A stretch of 64,000 nt of DNA from Betaproteobacteria bacterium (GCA_900299145.1 OMIN01000149.1:1-64000); one strand, 5' to 3'; positions 8,669 to 17,860 are shown, numbered from the stretch's first letter. The notes: generated by a model not told the origin, from the sequence alone. Program-made: numbers and translations.

Positions 8669-9465
8669 TGAGCCGCCTTTCGGTTGGATTTCGCGCGCGG
8701 CAACAATGGTCGTGCCATGGTTTCCCCGACACTTTCTGCACCCAGGCGCCGGGAAATCTCATGAGTTGTCTTAAGCAGGGCTTGCACGCATTCCTCCAGC
8801 CTGGGCTTCAGACGCACGGTGGGTGAAGTGATCGTGACGCAGTAATTGACTGCTTTGTTGTGCTCATGAATGGGGGCGGCCACCGCACTCAGGCCCAACA
8901 CACGTTCGCCGTGCGAAACGCAATAGCCATCCCGGCGTATGCGCGCGAGTTCTGCCAGTAATTCAACGGCCTGCCGATTCATGGTGCGGGCGGGCTGTGC
9001 AACCAGGCGTTCCTGCTGCTTGAGTGGCAGATAGGCCATCAAGGCCTTGGCGGTTGCGCCCGTGTGCGCCAGTCGCACGCTCTGGCCGGGGCGCGCCATG
9101 CTCATCAATGGCGAGGGCGTGTCGATGACGTCAATGCAGGTGCGATCACGCCCGTTGGCCATGTTGAGGGTGATGGTTTCATGGGTCTGCCGCGCCAGCG
9201 CCTGCATCAGCGGGCGTGCGACCTGCCGGATGCTCAGGGTGCTCATTACCATGCCGGCGAGGCGTGTGAAGCGGAATGACAGGCAATACTTCTGATCATC
9301 GAGCCGTATCAGATAGCCCGCTTCTTCGAGGCTTTGTACGATGCGAAACGTGGTGGATTTGGCGAGCGAGATGGAGTCCGCGATCTCTTGCAACGTCAGA
9401 CTCATGCGCTGCGGCGTGAAGCAGTCGAACACCGCCACTGTGCGCTGCACGCCGCGCATGATCAT
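8665..9465 (-). CDS. IclR-family transcriptional regulator
   Basis: 266 residues. The N-terminal winged helix (residues about 1-65; LTLQEIADSISLAKSTTFRIVQSLEEAGYL) and the C-terminal effector domain (GATAKALMAYLP, RRDGYCVSHGERVLGLSAVAAPI) match IclR regulators, which commonly sense aromatic or small organic acids. It heads the minus-strand operon and is divergent from the plus-strand operon starting at 9666, so it probably controls both from the shared intergenic region. The effector is unknown. Confidence 0.92.
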   Translation of the reverse strand: MIMRGVQRTVAVFDCFTPQRMSLTLQEIADSISLAKSTTFRIVQSLEEAGYLIRLDDQKYCLSFRFTRLAGMVMSTLSIRQVARPLMQALARQTHETITLNMANGRDRTCIDVIDTPSPLMSMARPGQSVRLAHTGATAKALMAYLPLKQQERLVAQPARTMNRQAVELLAELARIRRDGYCVSHGERVLGLSAVAAPIHEHNKAVNYCVTITSPTVRLKPRLEECVQALLKTTHEISRRLGAESVGETMARPLLPRAKSNRKAAQ

Positions 9466-9577
9466 GGCCGGTTACTGGCGAAGTTTGCCAGGGTCATTGC
9501 CACGTTAGTCGCCGGGTTTGTTGCCAAGTCTCGCATCATGGCAAGGATAGCAGTTCCCCTACGGATGGTCATGTGAA

Positions 9578-9594
9578 GTTCCACTCAGCGGAAC
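9578..9594. promoter_or_regulatory. Candidate IclR operator (inverted repeat)
   Basis: GTTCCACTCAGCGGAAC is a 5-bp-arm inverted repeat in the IclR/hydratase divergent region, 15 bases upstream of the predicted -35 box at 9610. IclR-family operators are commonly short palindromes of this size. Assignment is by position only. Confidence 0.4.
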
Positions 9595-9609
9595 GGATTC
9601 TAAAATGGA

Positions 9610-9639
9610 TTGACGCGCGAGATGGCCATCTCCTACAAT
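9610..9639 (+). promoter_or_regulatory. Predicted sigma-70 promoter of the plus-strand acyl-CoA operon
   Basis: TTGACG at 9610-9615 and TACAAT at 9634-9639, spaced 18 bases. It lies 26 bases upstream of the hydratase ATG at 9666 and next to the candidate IclR operator. Confidence 0.55.
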
Positions 9640-9665
9640 TTCCGCAACAGGGAGGCAGGCAGCGC

Positions 9666-10454
9666 ATGTCCGAAACCGTGGTGTCCAGTGTCGCCGACAA
9701 GGTCGCGACCATTCGTTTGAACCGTCCGGAAAAGTTGAATGCGTTTACGGACGACATGATCACCACCTGGGTGGGGCTGCTGGAGGAATACCGTTCGAGT
9801 GAGGATGTGAACGTGATCGTGATCACCGGCACCGGGCGCGCGTTCAGCACCGGTGGTGATGTGGGCAAGTTCTCGGACTATGCCAGCAACACGGCGGCTG
9901 GCATCAAGGCGCGTCTGAGCGAAAACGTGCAGCGGCTGGCGATGAAAATGCAGGATATCGACAAGCCGGTAATCGCCGCAGTCAACGGGCTTGCCATCGG
10001 CGGCGGCGTCGATATTGCGCTGATGTGTGACATGCGCTTCGCCGCGCGCAGTGCAAAGTTCGCAGAAACTTACGTCAAGATGGGCCTGATCCCGGGGGCA
10101 GGCGGCGCCTATTATCTGCCACGTATCGTGGGCGTGGCCAAGGCGCTGGAACTATTCTGGAGTAGTGAATCCATCGACGCAACGGAAGCCCTGCGCATTG
10201 GGCTCGTGAACCGGGTGTTTGATGACGACAAGCTGGCCGAGGAGACACAGGCTTTTGCCAGCAAGCTTGCACGAGGTGCGCCGCTGGCCATGAAACTGGT
10301 GAAGCGTATTCTGTATCGCGGGCTGGAGACCGATTTGCGCGGTGCACTGGATCTTATCGCCTCCAACATGCCGGTGGTGCGCATGAGCGAGGATCATCAG
10401 GAAGCCATCGCCGCGTTTCGCGAGAAGCGTGAACCGAAGTTCAGCGGAAAGTAG
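9666..10454 (+). CDS. Enoyl-CoA hydratase/isomerase family protein
   Basis: 262 residues from the ATG at 9666, chosen because GGGAGG lies about ten bases before it; an upstream in-frame start would cover the promoter. Crotonase landmarks are RLNRPEKLNAFTDDM, AFSTGGDVGKF and GLAIGGGVDIALMCD (oxyanion hole), then MGLIPGAGGAYYLPRIVG. It is the first gene of the plus-strand acyl-CoA operon and only moderately like the other two crotonases in the window. Hydratase versus isomerase or hydrolase activity cannot be settled from motifs. Confidence 0.88.
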   Translation: MSETVVSSVADKVATIRLNRPEKLNAFTDDMITTWVGLLEEYRSSEDVNVIVITGTGRAFSTGGDVGKFSDYASNTAAGIKARLSENVQRLAMKMQDIDKPVIAAVNGLAIGGGVDIALMCDMRFAARSAKFAETYVKMGLIPGAGGAYYLPRIVGVAKALELFWSSESIDATEALRIGLVNRVFDDDKLAEETQAFASKLARGAPLAMKLVKRILYRGLETDLRGALDLIASNMPVVRMSEDHQEAIAAFREKREPKFSGK

Positions 10455-10471
10455 AAGGAGGGAATCACGCC

Positions 10472-10894
10472 ATGTCGAATCCAACTGTCTCCAAACCGCC
10501 CGCCCCGCTGCCCAACGCGGATTCGCGAGCATTCTGGGAGGGTGCCGCGCGCGAAGAATTGCTGCTGCGTCACTGTACGGCCTGCGGCAAGCTGCATTAC
10601 CCGCCGAGGCATTTATGCCCGCACTGCTGGTCGGACAAGCTGGATTGGACGCCCAGCGCGGGCAAGGGCATGGTCTACAGCTTTACCGTGATGCACCGAG
10701 CACCCACACCCGATTTCGTGGGCAACGTGCCCTATGTGGTGGCGCTGGTTGATCTTGAGGAAGGACCGCGCATGATGGCGAACATCGTCGGTGATGATGC
10801 GCTGGCGACAGAGGTTGGAGACCGCGTGAGCGTGTGTTACGAAGCGCGGCCAGGAGCATCCAAGGTACCGCAGTTTCAACGAGCTAAGCCGTAA
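10472..10894 (+). CDS. Zn-ribbon/OB-fold protein (DUF35), thiolase partner
   Basis: 140 residues. A rubredoxin-like zinc ribbon is seen at about residues 33-50 (CTACGKLHYPPRHLCPHCW, two CxxC pairs), followed by an OB-fold region (GKGMVYSFTVMHRAPTP, VPYVVALVDLEEGPRMMANI). DUF35 proteins are known partners of SCPx-type thiolases and HMG-CoA-synthase-like enzymes, where they help bind acyl-CoA. The thiolase encoded at 15229 in the same operon is the obvious partner. Its TAA stop is supplied by the first bases of a dispersed repeat. Confidence 0.87.
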   Translation: MSNPTVSKPPAPLPNADSRAFWEGAAREELLLRHCTACGKLHYPPRHLCPHCWSDKLDWTPSAGKGMVYSFTVMHRAPTPDFVGNVPYVVALVDLEEGPRMMANIVGDDALATEVGDRVSVCYEARPGASKVPQFQRAKP

Positions 10895-10909
10895 GTTATT
10901 GTTTTTATT
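10891..10909 (+). repeat. Dispersed 19-bp repeat, copy 4
   Basis: GTAAGTTATTGTTTTTATT with AT-rich tail TAGTTTTTTATT. It supplies the stop codon of the DUF35 gene and ends 15 bases before the next ATG. Confidence 0.88.
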
Positions 10910-10924
10910 TAGTTTTTTATTATC

Positions 10925-12046
10925 ATGCCTCGGCCCCTATTGAAGACAGCGCTGTGTGAAATTTTGGGTATCGAATACCCGATCCTCCTTGCGGGCATGG
11001 GCTCGCGCGGCAAGGCGACACCGGCTGAGCTGGTAGCCGCAATTTCCGAAGCGGGCGGCATGGGTTGCATTGGCGGTTCCGGTCTCACGCCCGAAGAGAT
11101 TCGCAGCGTGATCCGCAAGGTGCGCACACTGACCGACAAACCGTTTGGCGTCGATCTGCTGCTGCCTGCGAAACTGGCCGAGGCGGCCAAGACTCGTTCC
11201 GAAGTGCGCCGCCAGTTGCGCGAGAAATTTCCCGAACATGTGGCCTTTGCAAGGCGTGTGCTGGCGGAGCATGGCGTGCCTGAACGTGAAGTCGCCAACG
11301 AAGTGGTGATTTCCGACACCTTGATTGCGGCGCAACTAGAGGTGGTGTTCGAGGAGCGCGTCAGCATGTTCGCGGCTGGCCTTGGTGATCCGTCGGGCAT
11401 GGTGCCGCGCGCGCGGGCCATGGGCATGAAGGTGCTGGGCCTTGCGGGTACGGTCGCCAATGCGCAGCGCCACGTCAAGGCTGGTGTGGATATCGTGGTG
11501 GCGCAGGGCTACGAGGCGGGTGGACATACCGGCAAGATCGCCAATTTTGCTCTGTTGCCGCAAGTGGTCGATGCCGTGTCGCCTGTGCCAGTGCTGGCGG
11601 CAGGGTCCATCGTGGACGGACGGGGGGTTGCGGCGGCGCTGTCATTGGGTGCGATGGGGGTATGGGTGGGGACGGCGTTTCTCGTTGCGGATGAATGCGA
11701 CATCGCTGATGGCATGAAGGAGCAGATCCTCAAGGGCCGCGCGCAGGATTTTGATATCCAGCGCATCTATACCGGCAAGACCATGCGCTGCTACCGCAAT
11801 GCTATGGTCGAGGCTTGGGCCAAATCGGGTTTGGATCCACTGCCGATGCCCTATCAAAAAATCCTCGGTGACGATATTAACGAGAGCGTGGCGGCTGCGG
11901 GCAAATGGGAACTGCACAGCAATCCCGCCGGGCAGGGCTCGGGGTTGCTCACATCGCGCAAGCCGGCGCGTCAGATATTCGAAGAACTGGTGGACAGCAC
12001 GCACCGTGCGATGCATGCACTGCAAGAGCGGGTGCGTTTGCAATGA
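10925..12046 (+). CDS. Nitronate monooxygenase-like FMN protein (2-nitropropane dioxygenase family)
   Basis: 373 residues, a TIM-barrel flavoprotein. Landmarks are the N-terminal GIEYPILLAGMGSRG, AISEAGGMGCIGGSGLTPEEI, VAQGYEAGGHTG and LAAGSIVDGRGVAAALSLGAMGVWVGTAF, which bind FMN phosphate. Family members oxidise nitronates, but many operon-embedded members have other roles (for example enoyl reductases). In this operon, between DUF35 and Bug genes, the substrate may be an acyl-CoA intermediate. The Bug gene that follows overlaps by four bases (ATGA). Family is secure, activity is not. Confidence 0.85.
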   Translation: MPRPLLKTALCEILGIEYPILLAGMGSRGKATPAELVAAISEAGGMGCIGGSGLTPEEIRSVIRKVRTLTDKPFGVDLLLPAKLAEAAKTRSEVRRQLREKFPEHVAFARRVLAEHGVPEREVANEVVISDTLIAAQLEVVFEERVSMFAAGLGDPSGMVPRARAMGMKVLGLAGTVANAQRHVKAGVDIVVAQGYEAGGHTGKIANFALLPQVVDAVSPVPVLAAGSIVDGRGVAAALSLGAMGVWVGTAFLVADECDIADGMKEQILKGRAQDFDIQRIYTGKTMRCYRNAMVEAWAKSGLDPLPMPYQKILGDDINESVAAAGKWELHSNPAGQGSGLLTSRKPARQIFEELVDSTHRAMHALQERVRLQ

Positions 12047-13029
12047 ACGCTTGGGCTGGCATCGCGACTCTCACCGTGGCCATTGTGGGAGCGCTGAGCA
12101 TGGCACCCGCTGCCGCGCAGAATGCCCGCGACTACGGCAAGCGACCCATACGCATGCTGGTTCCGGTGCCGCCGGGCGGCAGTACGGACATCGTGGCGCG
12201 CATCGTCATAGGTCCGCTGACAGAGATGACCGGCTACACCATCGTCATCGACAATCGCGCGGGTGCGCAGGGCGCGATTGCCACGGACATCGTTGCGCGG
12301 GCGGCACCGGATGGCTACACGCTGCTGTTCGCCTACGCCACGCATACGACGCTGCCGTTTATCAATAAGGTGCCGTACGACCCGTTTCGGGATTTTGCAC
12401 CGATAACCCAGGTTTCCGTGAATCCGCTCCTTGTGGTGGTGCATCCGACAGTGCCGGTCACCAGTGTGAAGGAACTGATTGCACTCGCCAAGTCCAAGCC
12501 CAAATCGCTGAATCTGGGCATCGCCACGGCTGGCAGCGCGGGGCATATCGCGGCGGAACTCTTCAAGCTGCGCTCGGGAACAGGCGATGGCATCGTGTCG
12601 GTGATCTACAGAGGTGGCGGGCCGTCGATGGTGGCGCTGTTGTCGGGTGAAGTGCAGATGATGTTTGCCAGCGTGCCGACTTCCACGCCGTATCTGAAAT
12701 CCGGCAGGTTAAAAACACTGGCGACCGTGGGACCAAAACGCTTGCCGTATCTGCCGGAGTTGCCATCGCTCGGGGAATACGGCTTCACCATCGAAGCCGC
12801 GCCCTGGCAGGCCCTTCTTGGCCCGGCAAACATGCCGCGTGAAATCATCACGCGTTTGTATGGCGAGATGTCACGCGTGCTGAAGCGCCCTGAAGTCATT
12901 GAGCGGCTGGCTGCTGCCGGAGCGGATGTTGTCAGCAGCACGCCGGAAGAATTCGATGCGCGCCTGAAGCGCGAACTGAACGAGTACAGCAAACTGATTC
13001 CGACGTTTGGCTTAGGTAGACAACTGTAA
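12043..13029 (+). CDS. Bug/TctC-family tricarboxylate-binding protein
   Basis: 328 residues from the ATG at 12043 that overlaps the previous stop; an upstream in-frame start at 11905 lacks a signal peptide and lies inside the monooxygenase gene. The signal peptide MNAWAGIATLTVAIVGALSM (cleavage near AAAQ) leads into KRPIRMLVPVPPGGSTD and VIDNRAGAQG, with VIYRGGGPS later. A periplasmic binder for a carboxylate; within this operon it probably serves the pathway of the flanking acyl-CoA enzymes. Confidence 0.9.
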   Translation: MNAWAGIATLTVAIVGALSMAPAAAQNARDYGKRPIRMLVPVPPGGSTDIVARIVIGPLTEMTGYTIVIDNRAGAQGAIATDIVARAAPDGYTLLFAYATHTTLPFINKVPYDPFRDFAPITQVSVNPLLVVVHPTVPVTSVKELIALAKSKPKSLNLGIATAGSAGHIAAELFKLRSGTGDGIVSVIYRGGGPSMVALLSGEVQMMFASVPTSTPYLKSGRLKTLATVGPKRLPYLPELPSLGEYGFTIEAAPWQALLGPANMPREIITRLYGEMSRVLKRPEVIERLAAAGADVVSSTPEEFDARLKRELNEYSKLIPTFGLGRQL

Positions 13030-13034
13030 TGACC

Positions 13035-13053
13035 GTAAGTATCTGTTTTTGAT
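13035..13053 (+). repeat. Dispersed 19-bp repeat, copy 5
   Basis: GTAAGTATCTGTTTTTGAT, ending seven bases before the ATG at 13061. Its presence argues that the TTG at 13049, which lies within it, is not the start of the next gene. Confidence 0.88.
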
Positions 13054-13060
13054 AGACTTT

Positions 13061-15226
13061 ATGAATTCCACCCTGCGACGCCGCCTGTACACCGCGCAGC
13101 AAATGCAGCGGCTCATCCGGCCGCGCAGTGTGGCGGTGATAGGCGCCTCCAACACACCGGGTACGTTTGGCTATCGCACGGTGCAGAACTGTTCGTTCGG
13201 ATTTACCGGCAAGGTTTATCCGATCAATCCCAGACACGCCGAAATACTCGGTCACGCGTGCTATGCGGATATTGAGAGCCTGCCCGAGACGCCTGATAGC
13301 GTGGTGCTGTCGGTGCCGGGGGATCAGGTGCTGGGCATTGTTGAAAAATGCGCAGCGCTGGGCGTCGGCGGCGCAGTGATTTATTCGTCAGGCTTTCTTG
13401 AGACCGGTGACACCGGCAAGGTGGCGCAGCAACGGCGCCTTGCCGAGATCGCGCGCGACAGCGGCATGCGCATATTAGGGCCGAACTGCATCGGCATCAT
13501 GAATTTTGTTGATCGCGTGGGGCTTTCGTTTCAGCCCGGGCTGAATGAGCTGCCCATGATCACCGGCCCCATCGGCCTTGCGGTGCAGAGTGGCGCACTG
13601 GGCTTTATTCTGACGCAGGGCATGCAGCGTGGCCTGGGCTTCAGCTACAACATCGCGCCCGGCAACTCGTGCGACGTGGATATCTGCGACCTGATCAATT
13701 TCATGGTCGATGACAAGACCACCAAGGCTATTGCTTGCGTGTTCGAAGGCGTGTCCGATGGCGAGCGTTTTCTTGAGGCGACCCAGCGCGCGCTGGCAGT
13801 GGGCAAGCCGGTGGTGGCGTACAAGCTGGGGCGCAATGAACTTGCCCGCCGCACGGCGGCATCCCACACGGGCACGCTGACCGGTTCCAATGCTGCCTAC
13901 GATGCAGCGTTCGAGCGCGCGGGCGTGGTGCGCGTGGATGACTTTGAAGCCGTGCTGGAGACAGTGGCCTACTTCTCCCGCGCGGGCAAGCCCACTGCCA
14001 AGGGTATCGGTGTGATGTCGGCTTCGGGCGGTGCTGCAGTAATGGCCGCCGACAAGGCCGATGAACTGGGGGTGTCGTTGCCGCCACTGGCGCCGCAAAC
14101 CGCGGCTGCTCTGCGCGAAAAAATGCCGGATTTCGGTTCCAGCGCAAACCCGTGTGACATTACCGCAGCGTCGCTGCACGATCCCACCATGTATGGCCGT
14201 TGCATCACGGCCTTTGCCAACGATCCCTCGTTCGCTGCGGTGGTGGTGCCGATGTTCAGTGTGTTTGCGCCCTCAACGGTGGAGCGTGCGCGTTATCTGT
14301 GTGAAGTCGCCGCCGGGTTGAACAAGCCCATTTGCATCGTGTGGCTGAATGAGTGGCTGCAAGGGCCCGGCAGTGAGGTCTATGAGCATACACAGGCGCT
14401 GACAATGTTCCGTTCGATGAAGCGCTGCCTGGCGACGCTCAAGGCGTGGCTCCGCTATCACGAACAGCGTGAAGGTCTGTTGGCGCGCAAGACCCCGCGC
14501 GTATCCAATGTCGCTTGTGCGGAAACGGCGCGCACATTGCTGGATCGCCGGATTGCTGGTGCAACACTCAGCGAAAGCGCCTCCAAGACGCTCTTGGCAA
14601 GCTATGGCATTCCGGTGACGCGCGAGGTGCTGGTGCAAACGGAGGACGAGGCCGTGAGCGCCGCACAGACTATCGGCTATCCGGTGGTGTTGAAGGCGGA
14701 ATCGGACGCCATACCACACAAGACCGAGGCGGGTGTGGTGCATCTGTCGCTGGCCAACGCCGCCGCTGTGCGGGAGGCGTTCCGTGCGATCAAGGCTGCG
14801 GCGGCGCGATTGCCCGGCCTGCCCGCCATCGCCGGTTTCAGCGTGCAGGAGATGGTGAACGGCGGCGTGGAAGTGATGGCCGGTATCAATAACGACGCAC
14901 AATTTGGCCCGGTGCTGGTGGTGGGCATGGGCGGCGTGCAGGTGGAAGTATTGCGTGACACAGCGGTGGCGCTGGCGCCGGTGTCATCCGCAGAGGCGCT
15001 GGTCATGCTTCAATCGCTCAAAGGCTATCGTCCGCTCGCGGGTCACCGTGGCGCGAAACCCGTGGCGCTGGCTGCACTGGCGGATACCATCGCAAGATTG
15101 TCTGAACTGGCTGCCGATCATCGTCAGCGGCTTGCGGAGGTGGACGTGAATCCCATTGTGGCGCGCGCAGATCGCGTGGTTGCCGTGGATGCCCTGGTGG
15201 TTACGGCAGGAAAGAAGGAGAGTTGA
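13061..15226 (+). CDS. ADP-forming acyl-CoA synthetase (acetate--CoA ligase family)
   Basis: 721 residues from ATG 13061 (MNSTLRRRLYTAQQM). Fused architecture: CoA-binding domain (RPRSVAVIGASNTPGTFGYR), ligase domain with ASHTGTLTGSN (phosphohistidine position, near residue 270), and a C-terminal ATP-grasp domain (YPVVLKAESDAIPHKTEAGV, then VEVMAGINNDAQFGPVLVVG). It is a paralogue of the protein encoded at 3463-5568, so the two divergent operons each carry their own acid-activating enzyme. It lies between a Bug gene and the thiolase gene. Substrate unknown. Confidence 0.88.
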   Translation: MNSTLRRRLYTAQQMQRLIRPRSVAVIGASNTPGTFGYRTVQNCSFGFTGKVYPINPRHAEILGHACYADIESLPETPDSVVLSVPGDQVLGIVEKCAALGVGGAVIYSSGFLETGDTGKVAQQRRLAEIARDSGMRILGPNCIGIMNFVDRVGLSFQPGLNELPMITGPIGLAVQSGALGFILTQGMQRGLGFSYNIAPGNSCDVDICDLINFMVDDKTTKAIACVFEGVSDGERFLEATQRALAVGKPVVAYKLGRNELARRTAASHTGTLTGSNAAYDAAFERAGVVRVDDFEAVLETVAYFSRAGKPTAKGIGVMSASGGAAVMAADKADELGVSLPPLAPQTAAALREKMPDFGSSANPCDITAASLHDPTMYGRCITAFANDPSFAAVVVPMFSVFAPSTVERARYLCEVAAGLNKPICIVWLNEWLQGPGSEVYEHTQALTMFRSMKRCLATLKAWLRYHEQREGLLARKTPRVSNVACAETARTLLDRRIAGATLSESASKTLLASYGIPVTREVLVQTEDEAVSAAQTIGYPVVLKAESDAIPHKTEAGVVHLSLANAAAVREAFRAIKAAAARLPGLPAIAGFSVQEMVNGGVEVMAGINNDAQFGPVLVVGMGGVQVEVLRDTAVALAPVSSAEALVMLQSLKGYRPLAGHRGAKPVALAALADTIARLSELAADHRQRLAEVDVNPIVARADRVVAVDALVVTAGKKES

Positions 15227-15228
15227 TC

Positions 15229-16404
15229 GTGGATCACGGATTACGCAACAAGACCGCCATCGTCGGCATAGGCGAGTCGGATATCGGCAAGGTGCCCAAC
15301 ATGACAGGCTTGGGCCTGAACGCACAGGCCGCCAGACGCGCGCTGGACGATGCGGGCATGAAGCTTTCCGACATCGACGGCCTGCTCACCGCATATTCAT
15401 TCACCGAGCCGTATTTCATGCTGGGCACGGTGTTGTGCGAATACCTGGGTCTCAAGCCGCGTTATTGCTCCTCGTTGATCGCGGGCGGCGCGTCGCCCGC
15501 AGTGATGCTGGGTCATGCCGCTGCAGCCATTGCCGCAGGCATGGCGAACACGGTGCTGGTGTGCACGGGTGAAAACCGCGCGACCGGACTTTCCCGTGAT
15601 GCCGCCGTGTCTGCACTGGCGGCGGCGGTGGGCCACCCGTACTACGAGAATCACTACGGGCCATCCATTCCTGGCTGTTACGCCATGATCGCACGGCGCT
15701 ACATCCACGAATACGGCATAACGCGAGACCAGCTTGCACAGGTGGCGGTGACCACGCGTCGCCATGCAGGCCTGCACCCGAATTCGCACATGAAGGCGCC
15801 GATCAGCGTTGCCGATGTGCTGAACTCCAAGCCCATCGCCTCCCCCTTGAACATCCTCGATTGCTGCCTGATTTCTGACGCGGCGGGGGCTTTCATTGTC
15901 ACGTCGGCCGAGCGTGCGCGTGACTGCAAGGGCAAGCCCGCGTATGTGCTGGGCGTGGGCGAGAAGCACACACACGAATTCATTGTCTGCGCTGAGAGCC
16001 TGACGCAGTTTGGCGCGGAAGAGTCGGGTCGTGATGCCTATACCATGGCGGGTGTGGGGCCGGCGGATATTGATGTGGCACAACTCTACGACTGCTTTTC
16101 CATCGTGCCGGTCATCGAGCTCGAAGAGCTTGGCTTCTGCAAGCGGGGCGAAGGCGGGGCGTTCTATGCGGATGGCCACGCGGACATTGGTGGCAAGCTG
16201 CCCATCAATACGCATGGTGGCATGCTCTCGCACGCCCATGCCGGCGCAACAGGCGGGCTGCTCGGCATCATCGAGGCGGTGGCGCAGTTGAGAGGGGGCT
16301 TGGGGGCGCGGCAGGTCGAAGGCGCCGAGGTGGCGCTGGTGCATAACGAAGGCGGCGTGTTGTCGTCGCATTGCACGGTGATACTGGCCAACAGCCCGCG
16401 TTGA
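15229..16404 (+). CDS. SCPx-type thiolase / lipid-transfer thiolase family protein
   Basis: 391 residues from GTG 15229, chosen because AAGGAG lies about nine bases before it; a TTG six bases earlier overlaps the previous stop. Landmarks are KTAIVGIGESDIGKVPN, IAGGASPAVMLGHAAAAIAAG, the AGVGPADIDVAQLYDCFS segment, NTHGGMLSHAHAGATGG and a C-terminal HNEGGVLSSHCTVIL. Members cleave or form 3-ketoacyl-CoA, usually with a DUF35 partner, which this operon encodes at 10472. It probably performs the thiolytic step for the acid handled here. Confidence 0.87.
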   Translation: MDHGLRNKTAIVGIGESDIGKVPNMTGLGLNAQAARRALDDAGMKLSDIDGLLTAYSFTEPYFMLGTVLCEYLGLKPRYCSSLIAGGASPAVMLGHAAAAIAAGMANTVLVCTGENRATGLSRDAAVSALAAAVGHPYYENHYGPSIPGCYAMIARRYIHEYGITRDQLAQVAVTTRRHAGLHPNSHMKAPISVADVLNSKPIASPLNILDCCLISDAAGAFIVTSAERARDCKGKPAYVLGVGEKHTHEFIVCAESLTQFGAEESGRDAYTMAGVGPADIDVAQLYDCFSIVPVIELEELGFCKRGEGGAFYADGHADIGGKLPINTHGGMLSHAHAGATGGLLGIIEAVAQLRGGLGARQVEGAEVALVHNEGGVLSSHCTVILANSPR

Positions 16405-16426
16405 TTCCAACCATCAGGAGCACATC

Positions 16427-16888
16427 ATGGCATCCAAACCCCGTGGCCTTTACTGGGAAGATTTTGAAGTCGGCCAGACGCTGGTGACACCCAGCCGCAC
16501 CATCACGTCCACTGACATCGTGAACTTTGCCTGCCTGTCCGGTGATTTCAATGAGGTTCACACCAACTTCGAGTACGCCAAATCGACGCAGTTTGGTGAG
16601 CCGATCGCGCATGGTCCGCTTATTTACGCCATCATGGGTGGCTTGCAATACGCCAGTGGCGTCAATGATGGGACTTTGCTGGCGCTGTTGCAGGTGGACA
16701 AGTGGCGCATGCTGGCGCCGGTCAAGCATGGCGACACGCTGCACATGGAAGCCGCGGTGCTGGAAAAGATCGCCAGCAGCAAGCCGGATCGTGGTGTCAT
16801 CAAGTTCAAACGCCGCTTCATGAAGCATGACGGTACGGCGGTGCAGGAGATGGAAACAACCATACTTTATCGGCGGCGGCCATCCTGA
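16427..16888 (+). CDS. MaoC-like (R)-specific enoyl-CoA hydratase
   Basis: 153 residues, one hot-dog domain. The hydratase-2 motif is visible as LSGDFNEVHTNFEYAKSTQF with the catalytic Asp and His, followed by GEPIAHGPLIYAIMGG. Such enzymes hydrate enoyl-CoA. Good AGGAG site eight bases before ATG. Its stop overlaps the next ATG (TGATG). Together with the crotonase-type proteins it gives this operon two kinds of enoyl-CoA hydratase, suggesting a substrate whose stereochemistry or branching needs both. Confidence 0.88.
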   Translation: MASKPRGLYWEDFEVGQTLVTPSRTITSTDIVNFACLSGDFNEVHTNFEYAKSTQFGEPIAHGPLIYAIMGGLQYASGVNDGTLLALLQVDKWRMLAPVKHGDTLHMEAAVLEKIASSKPDRGVIKFKRRFMKHDGTAVQEMETTILYRRRPS

Positions 16889-17844
16889 TGCGTATGTTGG
16901 CTGGAGTGGCTCTGCTGATGGCCACCACGTCGGTGGCGGTGGCACAAGGCTATCCCGCAAAGCCCATTCGCTTTGTCGTACCCCATACGGTGGCCGGGTC
17001 ACCCGATATTCTGGCGCGCTTCTTAGGTACGCGGCTGGGCGACACGCTGGGCCAGCAGGTCGTTGTCGATAATCTGGCTGGTGCTGCGGGCATCGTGGGT
17101 GCAGAGCGCGTGGCGCGTGCGGCACCCGATGGCTATACGTTGTTCGTGGGGTCCAGTGCGGTGGTCATCAACCCGAATCTCTACAAAAAGGTGAGCTACG
17201 ACGTTGTGAGGGATTTTCAGCCCATCACCGCGCTGGCCCTGGCGCCGCTGGTGCTGGTGGTGCATCCCTCTCTGCCCGCGCGCTCGGTACGCGAATTTAT
17301 TGCTTTGGTGAAGTCGAAGCCCGGCGCAATCAACTATGCCTCTGGCGGCAGTGGATCAGCCGCGCATATGGCGGCTGAATTGTTCAAGTCCATGGCTGGC
17401 GTGGACATGGTGCATGTTCCCTACAAAGGCACAGCGCCCGCACTGATCGACCTGGCCGGTGGCCACGTATCCGTGGGATTTTATACGGTGTCTGCCACCA
17501 GCGGGCACGTCAAGACGGGGCGCTTGCGGGCTTTGGGGCTCACTGCGTTGAAACGTTCCCCTGCCGTACCGGGGTTGCCCACGGTGGCTGAGGCAGGATT
17601 GCCAGGCTATGAAGCCAGCACATGGATCGGCGTGCTCGCGCCTGCCGGAACGCCGCGCGAACTCGTCGAAAGATTGCATGGCGAGATTACGAAGATACTG
17701 GCCTTGCCCGATGTACAGCAGGCATTCGCGGTGCAGGGATTTGACATGATCGCCAACACACCGGCCGAGTTCGCTGCGCAGATCAAGAGTGATCTGGCGA
17801 AATGGGCGCGGGTCATCAAGGTCGCGAAACTGACGGTCGATTAA
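16888..17844 (+). CDS. Bug/TctC-family tricarboxylate-binding protein
   Basis: 318 residues. A short signal peptide (MRMLAGVALLMATTSVAVA) precedes QGYPAKPIRFVVPHTVAGSP; here the usual PGG loop is replaced by TVAGS. VVDNLAGAAGIVG and HVPYKGTAPALID follow. It is the second Bug gene of the plus-strand operon and is coupled to the MaoC gene. The altered ligand loop may shift its specificity compared with the other paralogues. Confidence 0.9.
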   Translation: MRMLAGVALLMATTSVAVAQGYPAKPIRFVVPHTVAGSPDILARFLGTRLGDTLGQQVVVDNLAGAAGIVGAERVARAAPDGYTLFVGSSAVVINPNLYKKVSYDVVRDFQPITALALAPLVLVVHPSLPARSVREFIALVKSKPGAINYASGGSGSAAHMAAELFKSMAGVDMVHVPYKGTAPALIDLAGGHVSVGFYTVSATSGHVKTGRLRALGLTALKRSPAVPGLPTVAEAGLPGYEASTWIGVLAPAGTPRELVERLHGEITKILALPDVQQAFAVQGFDMIANTPAEFAAQIKSDLAKWARVIKVAKLTVD

Positions 17845-17860
17845 GTACGGAAGAACACAC

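Noticed and set aside
13049..13060. TTG 13049 as start of the second acyl-CoA synthetase
   Set aside because: It lies inside the dispersed repeat; ATG 13061 is followed directly by the conserved N-terminus.
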